Translations under genes and position numbers: made by a program
Notes under the pieces: generated by a model
What the model was told of the DNA's origin: nothing
The model's input: the letters and a program-made list of their open reading frames with translations, nothing else
Database searches by the model: none
Part shown: positions 27,024-35,121 of the stretch, in pieces
Layout of the letters: each line of letters opens with the position of its first letter
Numbering within the stretch: the stretch's first letter is position 1
NCBI GenBank assembly: GCA_030673845.1
Contig: JAUTCQ010000005.1
Span: 1-64,000, forward strand
DNA length: 64,000 nt
Reading direction: 5' to 3'
Source: Verrucomicrobiota bacterium JB022
GTDB lineage: Bacteria > Verrucomicrobiota > Verrucomicrobiia > Opitutales > Oceanipulchritudinaceae

Positions 27024-28058
27024 CTAAGGAAGCGTAAGGCCCAGCATCGCGCTGCTCAGGCCACTGCCGATACCGAGCAAGGCCACCCGGTCGCCGCTTG
27101 TCAACACCCCGGCTTCCATCGCCTTCGCAAGCGAGAACGGCAGTGAGACCGAGCCGACATTGCCCATATACGGATACGTTGGGAAATCTTTCTCCAAGGG
27201 CAAGCCCAGACTTTCGAGCAGGCGGCGCTGGTGCGTGCGACCCACCTGGTGGCAGATCACGTGGTCCACCTCCGCATGGCCCCAGCCAAAGGCCTCCTGA
27301 AAACGCTCCCAGGTACGGCCCGCCACCTTGAGGCCTGCTTCGAGCAGCTGCTCGGCCTCGGTCAACATCTCCAGCGCATCGCCGGCGGTGTCTCCCTGGC
27401 ACAGCTCGTTCGCACTGCTGTCGGTCTCCACTACCCCGCCGAGCAGGGCCGGAGCGTTGGCGGGCGCTTCGTCGGCATGGCAAAGCACCATGGCGACCGC
27501 GCCTGCGCCGATCGTGAGGTTGGCGAAGTAGGGCTTGATCTCGCGGCGGCTCAAGGGGCGCTCCAGCAAGGTCTGGATAGTGCGCTCAAGCAACGGGCGA
27601 CCATTTTCGCCCGAAACGAGCAGCGCGCGGCGGATCGCGCCCGATTCAATCATCGCGGCGGCCATCGTCATGGCATTCACGAAGCCGAGGCAGGCGTTTG
27701 AAAGGTCGAAAATCTGCGTGCGGCTGCCAAGGCCCAGTAGCCCGTGCACGTAGGCTGCGGTCGCTGGCTCCAGCCGGTCGCGGCAGACGCCGCAGTGCAC
27801 CAGCAAGTCGATCTCGTCCTTGCCAAAGCGGGAGCGTTCGAGCGCGAGCGCGCCGGCCTGGGCGCTGGCTTCGCTCGGGCGGATCGGGTGCGGCCAAAAG
27901 TGGCGGGTCTCAATGCCGGTCATCAGCTCCAGGCGGCCTTCAGGCAGCTTCAGGCGCTGGTAGACGGGAGCAAGACGGGCCTCGATCTCGGCCGAAGACA
28001 CGGGCTGCGGCGGCACGATGTAGCCGGTGGCCTCGATGCGGACGTGCTGAAAGCGCAT
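27024..28058 (-). CDS. oleA: OleA-type thiolase (acyl-CoA head-to-head condensing enzyme)
   Basis: 344 aa, thiolase fold related to FabH. Catalytic Cys123 in LSNACLGF; Glu97 in VCRDRLEP; His270 in ICHQVGRTH; Asn300 in YMGNVGS. The Glu-to-Cys spacing (26) and His-to-Asn spacing (30) equal those I recall for characterised OleA (E117/C143 and H285/N315). The Glu is the residue that separates OleA from FabH. OleA joins two acyl-CoAs into a 2-alkyl-3-ketoacid, the first step of long-chain olefin or ketone formation. OleC and OleD are not in the window. It follows fabI by 6 bp. Confidence 0.88.
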   Translation of the reverse strand: MRFQHVRIEATGYIVPPQPVSSAEIEARLAPVYQRLKLPEGRLELMTGIETRHFWPHPIRPSEASAQAGALALERSRFGKDEIDLLVHCGVCRDRLEPATAAYVHGLLGLGSRTQIFDLSNACLGFVNAMTMAAAMIESGAIRRALLVSGENGRPLLERTIQTLLERPLSRREIKPYFANLTIGAGAVAMVLCHADEAPANAPALLGGVVETDSSANELCQGDTAGDALEMLTEAEQLLEAGLKVAGRTWERFQEAFGWGHAEVDHVICHQVGRTHQRRLLESLGLPLEKDFPTYPYMGNVGSVSLPFSLAKAMEAGVLTSGDRVALLGIGSGLSSAMLGLTLP

Positions 28059-28064
28059 GTAAAT

Positions 28065-28862
28065 TTACTCGGGGCGCATCGCAAGGCGCACCACTTCTTC
28101 GTCGAAGTAATTCCAGTCCATCCCCGCGTTGACGGTGATGCCTTGGGCGTTGATGCCGCTGCTGCGCGGGCTGAGCAGATAAACGGCGGTGTCGGCCACC
28201 TCTTGCGTGGTCAGCGCGCGCTTGCGCATGGTCAGCTTTTCGGCAAAGAGGTAATTGTTGAGGTAGTTGGGAATGCCTGCGCTGCTCTTGGTCTTGAGCG
28301 GGCCCGCATTGACAGAGTTGAAGCGCACCTCGCTGTCTTCACTGAAGCTCTTGGCGAGGAAGCGCACGCAGCCCTCCAGCGCGCTCTTGATCGGCGACAT
28401 GTAGCCGTAGGTGCGTGCGGTGACGTAAGACGAGATCCCGATCGCCACCACCGAGGCCTGCGGCTGCAGGTGCGGCTTGAGCGCGCGGGCCAGCTCAACG
28501 AGCGAAAAGGCACTGATCTGCGTCGCCTGCAGGAAGTCCTGCCGGTTGGTTTCGTGAAAGGGCACGAAGCCCTCGGAGTAGTTCGCAAACGCGATGGAGT
28601 GGACGAAGCCGTCGAACGGCCCCAGCTCGGCCACCTGCGCGGGTAGTGCGGCCAGGTCGGCCTCCTGCTCCACGTCGCAGAGCACCGTAGGCCGGTCGCC
28701 CAGCAGCTTGGCCAGCTCGTCGCGACGGGCCGCATTGCGCACGCCATAAACGACCATCGCCCCTTCGCGCTCCAGCGTCTGCCCGATGACCCAGGCCACG
28801 CTCTTGCGGTTGCCGAGGCCGAAGACGAGAAAACGCTTACCGCTGACTTGCAGGAAACTCAT
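28065..28862 (-). CDS. fabI: Enoyl-ACP reductase
   Basis: 265 aa SDR. The FabI signatures are a glycine-rich start lacking the standard GxxxGxG (FGLGNRKSVAWVIG), VHSIAF, and the YX6K catalytic pair in TYGYMSPIKSALEG. It reduces trans-2-enoyl-ACP with NADH in fatty acid elongation. Its start codon abuts the fabZ stop, so the two are translated in tandem. Whether it serves general FAS II or the hydrocarbon pathway of this operon is open. Confidence 0.93.
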   Translation of the reverse strand: MSFLQVSGKRFLVFGLGNRKSVAWVIGQTLEREGAMVVYGVRNAARRDELAKLLGDRPTVLCDVEQEADLAALPAQVAELGPFDGFVHSIAFANYSEGFVPFHETNRQDFLQATQISAFSLVELARALKPHLQPQASVVAIGISSYVTARTYGYMSPIKSALEGCVRFLAKSFSEDSEVRFNSVNAGPLKTKSSAGIPNYLNNYLFAEKLTMRKRALTTQEVADTAVYLLSPRSSGINAQGITVNAGMDWNYFDEEVVRLAMRPE

Positions 28863-29318
28863 TTACGCTTTCTTGGCGGCGCTTTCGTCGATCAGGGCCA
28901 ACGTGCACTCGAGCATCATCGCGGGCTTGCCGTCTTTCAGCACGCGGCCACGCATCTGGTGAAACTGTTGCACCTGGCTGAGGTAGGTGACTTCGATCGT
29001 GATCTCGTCGCCCGGCTTCACCATGCGCTTGAAGCGCGCGTCCTGGATGCGCACGAGCACAGGCGTCAGGGAAGTCGACTCCACCTCGGCGGAGATCTTC
29101 TTTTGCGCGAGGTAGATGGCCGCCGTCTGGAAGATCGACTCGCAGAGCAGGACGCCCGGCATGATGGGGTTATTCGGGTAATGCCCCTCGAACTGCGGCT
29201 CGTCGGCGCGGATCGTGCGGCGGGCCGTTGCCCCTTCATCAGTCACCTCCACGATCTCGTCCACAAAAAGGAACGGCGGGCGGTGGGGAATCGTCTGGTA
29301 AATGGCTTCGAGGCTCAT
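28863..29318 (-). CDS. fabZ: 3-hydroxyacyl-ACP dehydratase FabZ
   Basis: About 151 aa hot-dog fold. IPHRPPFLFVDEI holds the catalytic His and GHYPNNPIMPGVLLCES the catalytic acid (here the Glu of LLCES). It dehydrates 3-hydroxyacyl-ACP. The start is ATG 29318 (MSLEAIYQTIPHRPP); the frame opens seven codons further. First gene of the compact fabZ-fabI-oleA-oleB operon, where gaps are 0, 6 and 3 bp. Confidence 0.92.
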   Translation of the reverse strand: MSLEAIYQTIPHRPPFLFVDEIVEVTDEGATARRTIRADEPQFEGHYPNNPIMPGVLLCESIFQTAAIYLAQKKISAEVESTSLTPVLVRIQDARFKRMVKPGDEITIEVTYLSQVQQFHQMRGRVLKDGKPAMMLECTLALIDESAAKKA

Positions 29319-29413
29319 GAAGCGAGTAACATAAGACAATTCGGGCCTGCGGGGGAATGCGAAAATGCGGCCATCGCACCGGCTTACCGCGCTTTTTACA
29401 TTTCGCAGCCGAA

Positions 29414-29547
29414 AACCAGAACACGCTTCTGGTTAAACAACCCCTCCGCTTGCCGATACAAGAAAGGAGGGGCGCAAGACAGGTGCCCCGCTCGAGGCCT
29501 CCTCCCTCACCTACCTGCCCGGCCAGCGTTTAGGCCGGGCTTTTTAC
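29414..29547 (+). ncRNA. Candidate structured RNA between fabZ and the FAD oxidoreductase
   Basis: Three successive hairpins: AACCAGA/TCTGGTT (29414-29434), CCCCTCC/GGAGGGG (29441-29472) and GCCCGGCC/GGCCGGGC (29517-29540). The last is followed by five T on the plus strand, opposite to both flanking genes. A plus-strand terminator with no plus-strand gene before it points to a small RNA. No clear promoter is visible. The same region could instead be the 5' leader of the fabZ operon on the minus strand. Confidence 0.35.
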
Positions 29548-31019
29548 GCTTCCACGGCCTGCGGGCTACGCAGGAAGCTGTCGACCTTGTTGGAGACGAT
29601 GACGCCGTAATTGATTGTGCCGAGCCAGCCGCTCATAATGATGCCGACCGAACCGGCGTGGTAGAGACCGTGCAACTGGTCGGGCAGCTCTTGCGACACC
29701 TTCAGGCCCTCGAACTTGGTGCCAAAGCTGGTGCCGCCGATGTGGCGCACGTAGCGGTTGACCGTCCGGGGCGTGGCTGCCTCCAGGTGCTCGACCTTTT
29801 GGCGGATGTCGGGGATGAACTTCTCCAGCGCGTCGAGTGAGCTGTCGATCAGCCACTGCTTTTCGCGGGCGTATTCCTCGTCGCTGAGGCTTTCCCAGTC
29901 CTTCCACTGCGCGTTGATCGAAGCGACCACGGCAAAGCGCTCGTCCTTGCTCTGCGGGCGCGTCTCCGGGTAGTAGACCGAGAAAGTCCGGCTGCTACTG
30001 CGCATCCCCGTCAGCTCGGGCGTCGAAAAAGTCTCGGCGCCGGAGGTGAAGACGAGGTCGCCGATGAAGGGGATGCTCTCGCCTTTGCGGATGCCCATGT
30101 AGACCTGACACGAGCTGTTGTTAACGCGTACGGCCTGGGCTTCGGCGGCATAGGCGGCCGGGAACTTCTCCGCGCCGACGAGGCGGAAAATCGTGTTCTT
30201 GATGTTGGCGTTGGAGACGATGGCGCGGCAACGAATGGTGTGCTCGGCCTGCTCGCCGCCAGTGTTCTGGCTCTGCGCCACGATGCCGACCACGCGGTGC
30301 TTGCCGTCTTTGCCCTGCTCGGTCAGCACCTGCTTCACGAGGGCACTCTTGCGCAGCTCCACGCCGTTGCGCTTCAACTCGGCGGTCATGCGGCCAATGA
30401 GCTGATCGGTGCCGCCTTGGTAGATGTAGACGCCCTTGCTCATGAAGTTGCTGAAGACGATGCCGTAGGTGATGGCGGGGTCTTCGAGCGTCGAGCCGTT
30501 GGCGTAGCTGATCGGCTCCATCAACAGGCGGTGCACGTCGTTGCGACCGGGGAAGAACTCTTCGAACATCTCGCCCGTGGTGCGCTGGTCGTCGTCGTAG
30601 AAGTTCATGCCGCGCAGGTGCGTGAAGAACGCCTCCACCTGCTCGCGCTCCAGCCCGAAGTCCTCGACCAGGATGCGCGTAAAGTCGTCGCGGTCGAAAG
30701 TGGTGCGCACGTCCATTTGCGGGTTGATGAAGCGCACGTCCTTGAGCTGGTGGATGCTGTCGGCGATCTCCTTCGTCCAGTATTTGCGGCAGCTCTTGAT
30801 CATGCCCACGGGGAAGCCGTGCAGCGAGATGTCGAAGATGTGGCCGCCGGGCCGCTTGAACCAGGTGGCGAGCCCGCCAAACTGGTAATGATGCTCCAGC
30901 AGCAGCACCTTGTGGCCCTGCTTTGCCAGCAGATTGGCGCTTGTGAGGCCACCGAGGCCGCTGCCAATCACCACTACATCGTATGCGTCGTCTACGCCTG
31001 CCAACCAGTCTTTCGCCAT
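29544..31019 (-). CDS. FAD-dependent phytoene desaturase/RetSat-like oxidoreductase
   Basis: 491 aa. The dinucleotide-binding motif is [20 protein letters not shown], followed by LEHHYQFGG, and the C-terminal FAD segment reads [20 protein letters not shown]. The family includes phytoene desaturases, carotenoid isomerases and retinol saturases; the substrate is therefore probably a polyunsaturated or isoprenoid lipid. It is upstream of the fabZ-fabI-oleA-oleB operon on the same strand but separated by 225 bp, so it may or may not be co-transcribed. No crtB or other carotenoid genes are nearby. Confidence 0.85.
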   Translation of the reverse strand: MAKDWLAGVDDAYDVVVIGSGLGGLTSANLLAKQGHKVLLLEHHYQFGGLATWFKRPGGHIFDISLHGFPVGMIKSCRKYWTKEIADSIHQLKDVRFINPQMDVRTTFDRDDFTRILVEDFGLEREQVEAFFTHLRGMNFYDDDQRTTGEMFEEFFPGRNDVHRLLMEPISYANGSTLEDPAITYGIVFSNFMSKGVYIYQGGTDQLIGRMTAELKRNGVELRKSALVKQVLTEQGKDGKHRVVGIVAQSQNTGGEQAEHTIRCRAIVSNANIKNTIFRLVGAEKFPAAYAAEAQAVRVNNSSCQVYMGIRKGESIPFIGDLVFTSGAETFSTPELTGMRSSSRTFSVYYPETRPQSKDERFAVVASINAQWKDWESLSDEEYAREKQWLIDSSLDALEKFIPDIRQKVEHLEAATPRTVNRYVRHIGGTSFGTKFEGLKVSQELPDQLHGLYHAGSVGIIMSGWLGTINYGVIVSNKVDSFLRSPQAVEA

Positions 31020-31372
31020 GATCTAAGAGAAAACGGGCAGGTTGTGCGCGTTCTGGCCTCAGGGCAACCGCAAAGCTGCTCGGCGGTCGAGAGAAGGGGC
31101 GGAACGGGAGGAGGTGGGTGTTGGGAGCGGGATTTTAGCCGCAGATGAAACGCAGATTTTCGCGGATAAAGAAGAAGGGAATGGGCCTCACGCCAAGCCG
31201 CAGAGACGCCAAGAGTTTATTGTATACCTTCATTCAATAATGATGGAGAGCGGGCCTTTCCTAGAATTCTTGGCAGGTGCCAATCGATAGATTCCCATCA
31301 CGCAACCAATTCTTCTTCATCCGCGAAGATCCGCGTTTCATCTGCGGCTAGATATTCTGCTTTCCCCCCACC
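31020..31372. other. Intergenic region with MITE-like element
   Basis: No coding region is supported. Most of the stretch is a 215-bp unit bounded by long inverted repeats (next entry). The inner part contains degraded short repeats of the kind CGCCAAGCCGCAGAGACGCC, which are also typical near GxxExxY genes. Confidence 0.6.
31136..31350. mobile_element. MITE-like unit with ~41-bp terminal inverted repeats
   Basis: 31136-31176 (TAGCCGCAGATGAAACGCAG...) and 31310-31350 are reverse complements at about 38 of 41 positions. The 133 bp between has no ORF of note. The same ~31-bp repeat occurs upstream of the truncated GxxExxY gene at 9271-9302. No target-site duplication is evident. It may be a decayed GxxExxY locus or a small non-autonomous element; the mobilising enzyme is not in the window. 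Confidence 0.6.
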
Positions 31373-32530
31373 CTAGCGCCCGGCCAGGAGGCTTTCGCGG
31401 CGGAAGTCGCGGGGGGTTGTGTCGAGGGCGCGACGGAAGGCGTGGGAAAAGCGACTGAGGCTGGAGTAGCCGCTGCGTTCGGCGATTTCACTCAAAGGAA
31501 GACTGGTGTGGGTGAGCAGTTCGCGGGCACGGTCGAGGCGGAGGCGGTCGATCTCTTCCTTGGGGGAGCGGCCGAGGTAGCGGCGGAAGAGGTGCTCCAG
31601 CGTGCGGCGGCTCATGGGCACGGCGGCAGCGAGTTCCTTGACCGATAGATCCGGCAGGCGGCGGTCGCGCAAGAGCTGCAGGGCGCGGCGGAGCTGCGGG
31701 TGCTCCACCGCCAGGCGGTCCGACGAGCGCCGCTCGACCAGGCTGATTGGCGGCAAAAGCACCGGGGCCGTGGGCGCGGGCTCCCCCCGGATCATCGCCT
31801 CGACGAGGCGGGCGGCCTCGAAGCCCATGCGCTGCCACGGGATCGCGACGCTGCTCAGGGGCGGGTGCGTCAGCTCGCAGACGAGCGCGTCGTCGTTGGC
31901 GCCCACAATCGCAACTTCTTCAGGGATCTGCAGGCCCGCGTCGCGACAGGCCTCGGCCAGGCTGCGCCCTTGCGGGTCGTGCACCGCAAAGACGCCGACC
32001 GGCTTGGGCAGTGCTTGCAGCCAGTCGATCATTTCCCGATTGGAGGGAGTCCAGTGCTCGATGTAGCGGCGGTCGGAGGGCGTGGGCTCGATCAGCACGG
32101 CGGCGGGCTCAGCCTGACGGGCGGCGAGGGCCTGCTGGAAGCCCTTTTCGCGCTGGGGCGAATAGGCGCTCGTGTTGCCGAAAAACGCAAAATGCGGTAA
32201 GCCGAGGGCCATCAGGTGCTCGGCCGCCATCGCGCCCACCGCCTCGTCGTCAACATCCACACAGGCCGCGCCGGGTAAGGGACCGTCCCAGGCGCTGACC
32301 ACCGTCGGCAGGCCCCGCTCCAGCAGGCGATCCGTCACGCCGGGCAGCATTTCGGTGATGAAGCCGCTCGGATCAAGGGCATCGAGCAGGGGCCAGAGCT
32401 CGTGCGCCGGGCGCTCGGCATCGACGATCCAGAAGTCGCGGCCGGGGTCGACCAGAGGGGGAAGGCCCTGGGCCAGACGCCGCACATAAACGGCGCTAAT
32501 CACCAAGGCAACGCGTCGGGAATGGCTCAT
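31373..32530 (-). CDS. xylR: XylR-type AraC family regulator
   Basis: About 385 aa. The N-terminal two-thirds is a LacI/periplasmic-binding-protein-like sugar-binding domain (VDVDDEAVGAMAAEHLMALG, EEVAIVGANDDALVCEL). The C-terminal ~100 residues are an AraC double HTH (LSVKELAAAVPMSRRTLEHL, PLSEIAERSGYSSLSRFSHA). This fusion is typical of XylR, the D-xylose-responsive activator. It is divergent from xylA with 154 bp between. The ATG at 32530 is chosen because it lies at the start of the sensor domain. Confidence 0.92.
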   Translation of the reverse strand: MSHSRRVALVISAVYVRRLAQGLPPLVDPGRDFWIVDAERPAHELWPLLDALDPSGFITEMLPGVTDRLLERGLPTVVSAWDGPLPGAACVDVDDEAVGAMAAEHLMALGLPHFAFFGNTSAYSPQREKGFQQALAARQAEPAAVLIEPTPSDRRYIEHWTPSNREMIDWLQALPKPVGVFAVHDPQGRSLAEACRDAGLQIPEEVAIVGANDDALVCELTHPPLSSVAIPWQRMGFEAARLVEAMIRGEPAPTAPVLLPPISLVERRSSDRLAVEHPQLRRALQLLRDRRLPDLSVKELAAAVPMSRRTLEHLFRRYLGRSPKEEIDRLRLDRARELLTHTSLPLSEIAERSGYSSLSRFSHAFRRALDTTPRDFRRESLLAGR

Positions 32531-32552
32531 GTAAAGGCAGAGCTTCCCCTTG

Positions 32553-32562
32553 TTTGCGCAAA
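32553..32562. promoter_or_regulatory. Palindrome TTTGCGCAAA in the xylR-xylA gap
   Basis: A 10-bp perfect palindrome, 23 bp from the xylR start and 122 bp from xylA. It resembles the half-site style of LacI/GalR operators. AraC-type XylR normally binds direct repeats, so another regulator may use it. Weak evidence. Confidence 0.3.
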
Positions 32563-32684
32563 ACGGCAAATCCTTTCCGCAAGATGCGGTTCCTTTTGGG
32601 CCGGATTTTTGGTATTATGCCACCATCGCAGCATTACCCAAGCTTACCCCGCGTTGCTGCAGCCCTTTTCAACCCCACCCTACC

Positions 32685-33995
32685 ATGAGCGAAGCCTTTC
32701 CCGACGTTCCCAAGATTGAATTCGAGGGCCCGAAGAGCCGCAATCCGCTTGCCTTCAAGCATTATAACCGCGACGAGGTCGTGCTGGGCAAGACGATGGC
32801 CGATCACCTCCGTTTCGGTGCCGCCTACTGGCACGTGATGCGCAATGAGCTGAGCGACCCCTTCGGTGCCGGCACCGCACAGACGCCATGGGACGACAAG
32901 AGTAACTCGGTGGCCAATGCGCAAAAGCGCGTGGGCGTGTTCTTCGAGTTCCTCGAAAAGACGGGGATCGACTACTATTGCTTCCACGACCGCGACGTGG
33001 CCCCCGAGGGCAAGGACCTCGCCGAGAGCAACCGCAACCTCGACGCCGTCGTGCAAACGCTGGAAGAAGCCCAACAGCGCACCGGCAAGAAGCTGCTCTG
33101 GGGCACGGCCAGCCTCTTTACCCACACCCGCTACATGCACGGCGGCGCGACCTCCTGCAGTGCCGATGTCTATGCCTACGCCGCTGGCCAGGTGAAGAAG
33201 GCGCTCGAAGTGACGCACCGCCTGGGCGGCCTCGGCTATACCTTCTGGGGTGGCCGCGAAGGCTATTCCACCCTGTGGAACACCGACATGAAGCGCGAGC
33301 GCGAGCACCTCGCCCGCTTCTTCCACCTCTGTGTGGACTACAAGAAGCAGATCGGTTTTGCGGGCCCGTTTTACATCGAGCCCAAGCCGCAGGAGCCGAC
33401 CACCCACCAATACGACTCCGACGCCGAGGCCTGCCTCAATTTCCTGCGCGAGTTCGACCTGATGGAGCACTTCAAGCTCAACATCGAGACCAACCACGCC
33501 ACCCTCGCCGGTCACACGATGCAGCACGAGCTGCAAGTGGCCGCCAATGCCGGTGCGTTGGGTTCGATCGACGCCAACCGGGGCGACCTGCTGGTGGGCT
33601 GGGATACCGACCAGTTCCCGACCGACCTTTACCTGACGACCGAAGTCATGCTGACGGTGCTCAAGACGGGCGGCTTCGTGACGGGCGGCCTCAACTTCGA
33701 CGCCAAGCGCCGGCGCGAGTCATGGGAACCCGTCGATCTCGTCCACGCCCACGTCGTCGGCATGGACGCCTTCGCCCGCGGACTCAAAACCGCCGCTGCC
33801 ATCCGCGCGGACGGCCGCATCGACGAGTTCATCAAGGCCCGCTACGCCACCTGGGACAGCGGCATCGGTGCCGACGTGGAAGCCGGCAAGGCCACCCTCG
33901 CCGACCTCGAGGCATACGCACTCGCAAACCCCGAACCGGTCATCGCATCCGGCCGCCAGGAAATGCTCGAAGGCATCTTCAACGAATACCTCTGA
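32685..33995 (+). CDS. xylA: Xylose isomerase (possible chimeric gene)
   Basis: 436 aa, full length. D-xylose to D-xylulose isomerase of class II size. Active-site segments are [13 protein letters not shown] (catalytic His/Asp), the metal ligands around [11 protein letters not shown] and [12 protein letters not shown], and [14 protein letters not shown] near the C-terminus. The reading frame is intact. Codon use changes at about 33,720: upstream it mixes CTG, GTG and ACG; downstream Leu is always CTC and Val almost always GTC. The last ~90 codons look like the right part of the window. Either two genomes were joined here in assembly, or the gene is a recombination product. A terminator follows. 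Confidence 0.95.
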   Translation: MSEAFPDVPKIEFEGPKSRNPLAFKHYNRDEVVLGKTMADHLRFGAAYWHVMRNELSDPFGAGTAQTPWDDKSNSVANAQKRVGVFFEFLEKTGIDYYCFHDRDVAPEGKDLAESNRNLDAVVQTLEEAQQRTGKKLLWGTASLFTHTRYMHGGATSCSADVYAYAAGQVKKALEVTHRLGGLGYTFWGGREGYSTLWNTDMKREREHLARFFHLCVDYKKQIGFAGPFYIEPKPQEPTTHQYDSDAEACLNFLREFDLMEHFKLNIETNHATLAGHTMQHELQVAANAGALGSIDANRGDLLVGWDTDQFPTDLYLTTEVMLTVLKTGGFVTGGLNFDAKRRRESWEPVDLVHAHVVGMDAFARGLKTAAAIRADGRIDEFIKARYATWDSGIGADVEAGKATLADLEAYALANPEPVIASGRQEMLEGIFNEYL

Positions 33996-34022
33996 GAGAC
34001 CCGGCAAAACCCATCATCCATC

Positions 34023-34057
34023 GACCCCGCCGCGGCCCGCCCGCGACGGGGTCTTTT
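34023..34057 (+). terminator. Intrinsic terminator after xylA
   Basis: Stem GACCCCG/CGGGGTC with a GC-rich 17-nt loop and a TTTT-G-TT tail, 27 bp after the xylA stop. Confidence 0.7.
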
Positions 34058-34206
34058 GTTGCATTCCACGCCGTTGTTGCATCCCACACCACCCCACACC
34101 GCCGGCGATGATAAAATCCGCAATTTTGGAGATTGGATATGTCTTCATAAACCCATATAGCATCGACGGCTCACGACCGCCCACTCACCACCACCACCTC
34201 CCGTCC

Positions 34207-35109
34207 ATGAAAGTCCACTCCGCCCCCCTCCTCGCCTGCACCTCCCTTTTCCTCGCCCTCGCCACAGCCGAAGACATTCCGGCCCTGCCCACCGCACCCG
34301 CGGATTCCAGCGCCGTGGAAACCACCGCGGAACTGGAGGAAAACCCCTTCGTCACCCTCGTCAAAAGCCTCGACTGGACAACCGACGGAACCGGCCGCCT
34401 CGGCCAGCGCGCCACCCTCCAGGTCCCCGCCGGCTACCAGTTCACCGGCAACGACGGAACCGTCAAACTCATGGAGGCCTACGGCAACCTCACCTCCGGC
34501 GCCGAACTCGGATACCTCTCACCCGACGACATGAGCTGGTTCGCCGTCTTCGAATTCGATGACTGCGGCTACGTCAGCGATGATGAAAAGGACAAGCTCG
34601 ATGCCGATGCCATCCTCAAACAACTCCGCGCAGGCCAGCAGGCCGCCAACAAGGAACTCTCCGCACGCGGCATGACCACCCTCCAGGTCGTCGGCTGGCA
34701 CACCCCTCCCTTCTACAACCCGACCACCAACAACCTCGAATGGGCCATCCGCCTGATGGACTCCGAAGGCTCGCCAATCCTCAACTACAAAACCAAACTC
34801 CTCGGCCGCAAGGGCGTGATGGACGTCACCCTCGTCTGCGATGAATCGCAGATCTCCACGATCATCCCCGAATACCAGAACCTCCTCACCGGCTACTCCT
34901 TCACCCAGGAAGAATCCTACGCCGCCTACAGAAAAGGCGACAAAATCGCCGAATACGGCCTCACCGGCCTCATCCTCGGGGGCGGCCTGCTCGTCGCCGC
35001 CAAATCCGGACTGCTCGCGAAATTGTGGAAACCCATCGCCATCGGCCTCGTCGCCGTCGGCGCCTTCATCAAACGCATCGTCACTGGAAAAACCCGCGAA
35101 TCGGTTTAA
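34207..35109 (+). CDS. DUF2167 domain membrane protein
   Basis: 300 aa. Signal peptide up to LALATAED, then a DUF2167 domain (about residues 55-235: GRLGQRATLQVPAGYQF, WFAVFEFDDCGYVSDDEKDKLDAD, GWHTPPFYNPTTNNLEWAI). Two C-terminal transmembrane helices follow (LTGLILGGGLLVAAKSGLLA; PIAIGLVAVGAFIKRIV). DUF2167 proteins are conserved but of unknown role. A membrane protein with a zinc ribbon follows 12 bp downstream, so the two are probably an operon. Confidence 0.88.
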   Translation: MKVHSAPLLACTSLFLALATAEDIPALPTAPADSSAVETTAELEENPFVTLVKSLDWTTDGTGRLGQRATLQVPAGYQFTGNDGTVKLMEAYGNLTSGAELGYLSPDDMSWFAVFEFDDCGYVSDDEKDKLDADAILKQLRAGQQAANKELSARGMTTLQVVGWHTPPFYNPTTNNLEWAIRLMDSEGSPILNYKTKLLGRKGVMDVTLVCDESQISTIIPEYQNLLTGYSFTQEESYAAYRKGDKIAEYGLTGLILGGGLLVAAKSGLLAKLWKPIAIGLVAVGAFIKRIVTGKTRESV

Positions 35110-35121
35110 GGCTCCGCCGCC

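Noticed and set aside
27024-28058. FabH (general beta-ketoacyl-ACP synthase III)
   Set aside because: The Glu97 position and residue spacings fit OleA, and an OleB-type hydrolase is the next gene.
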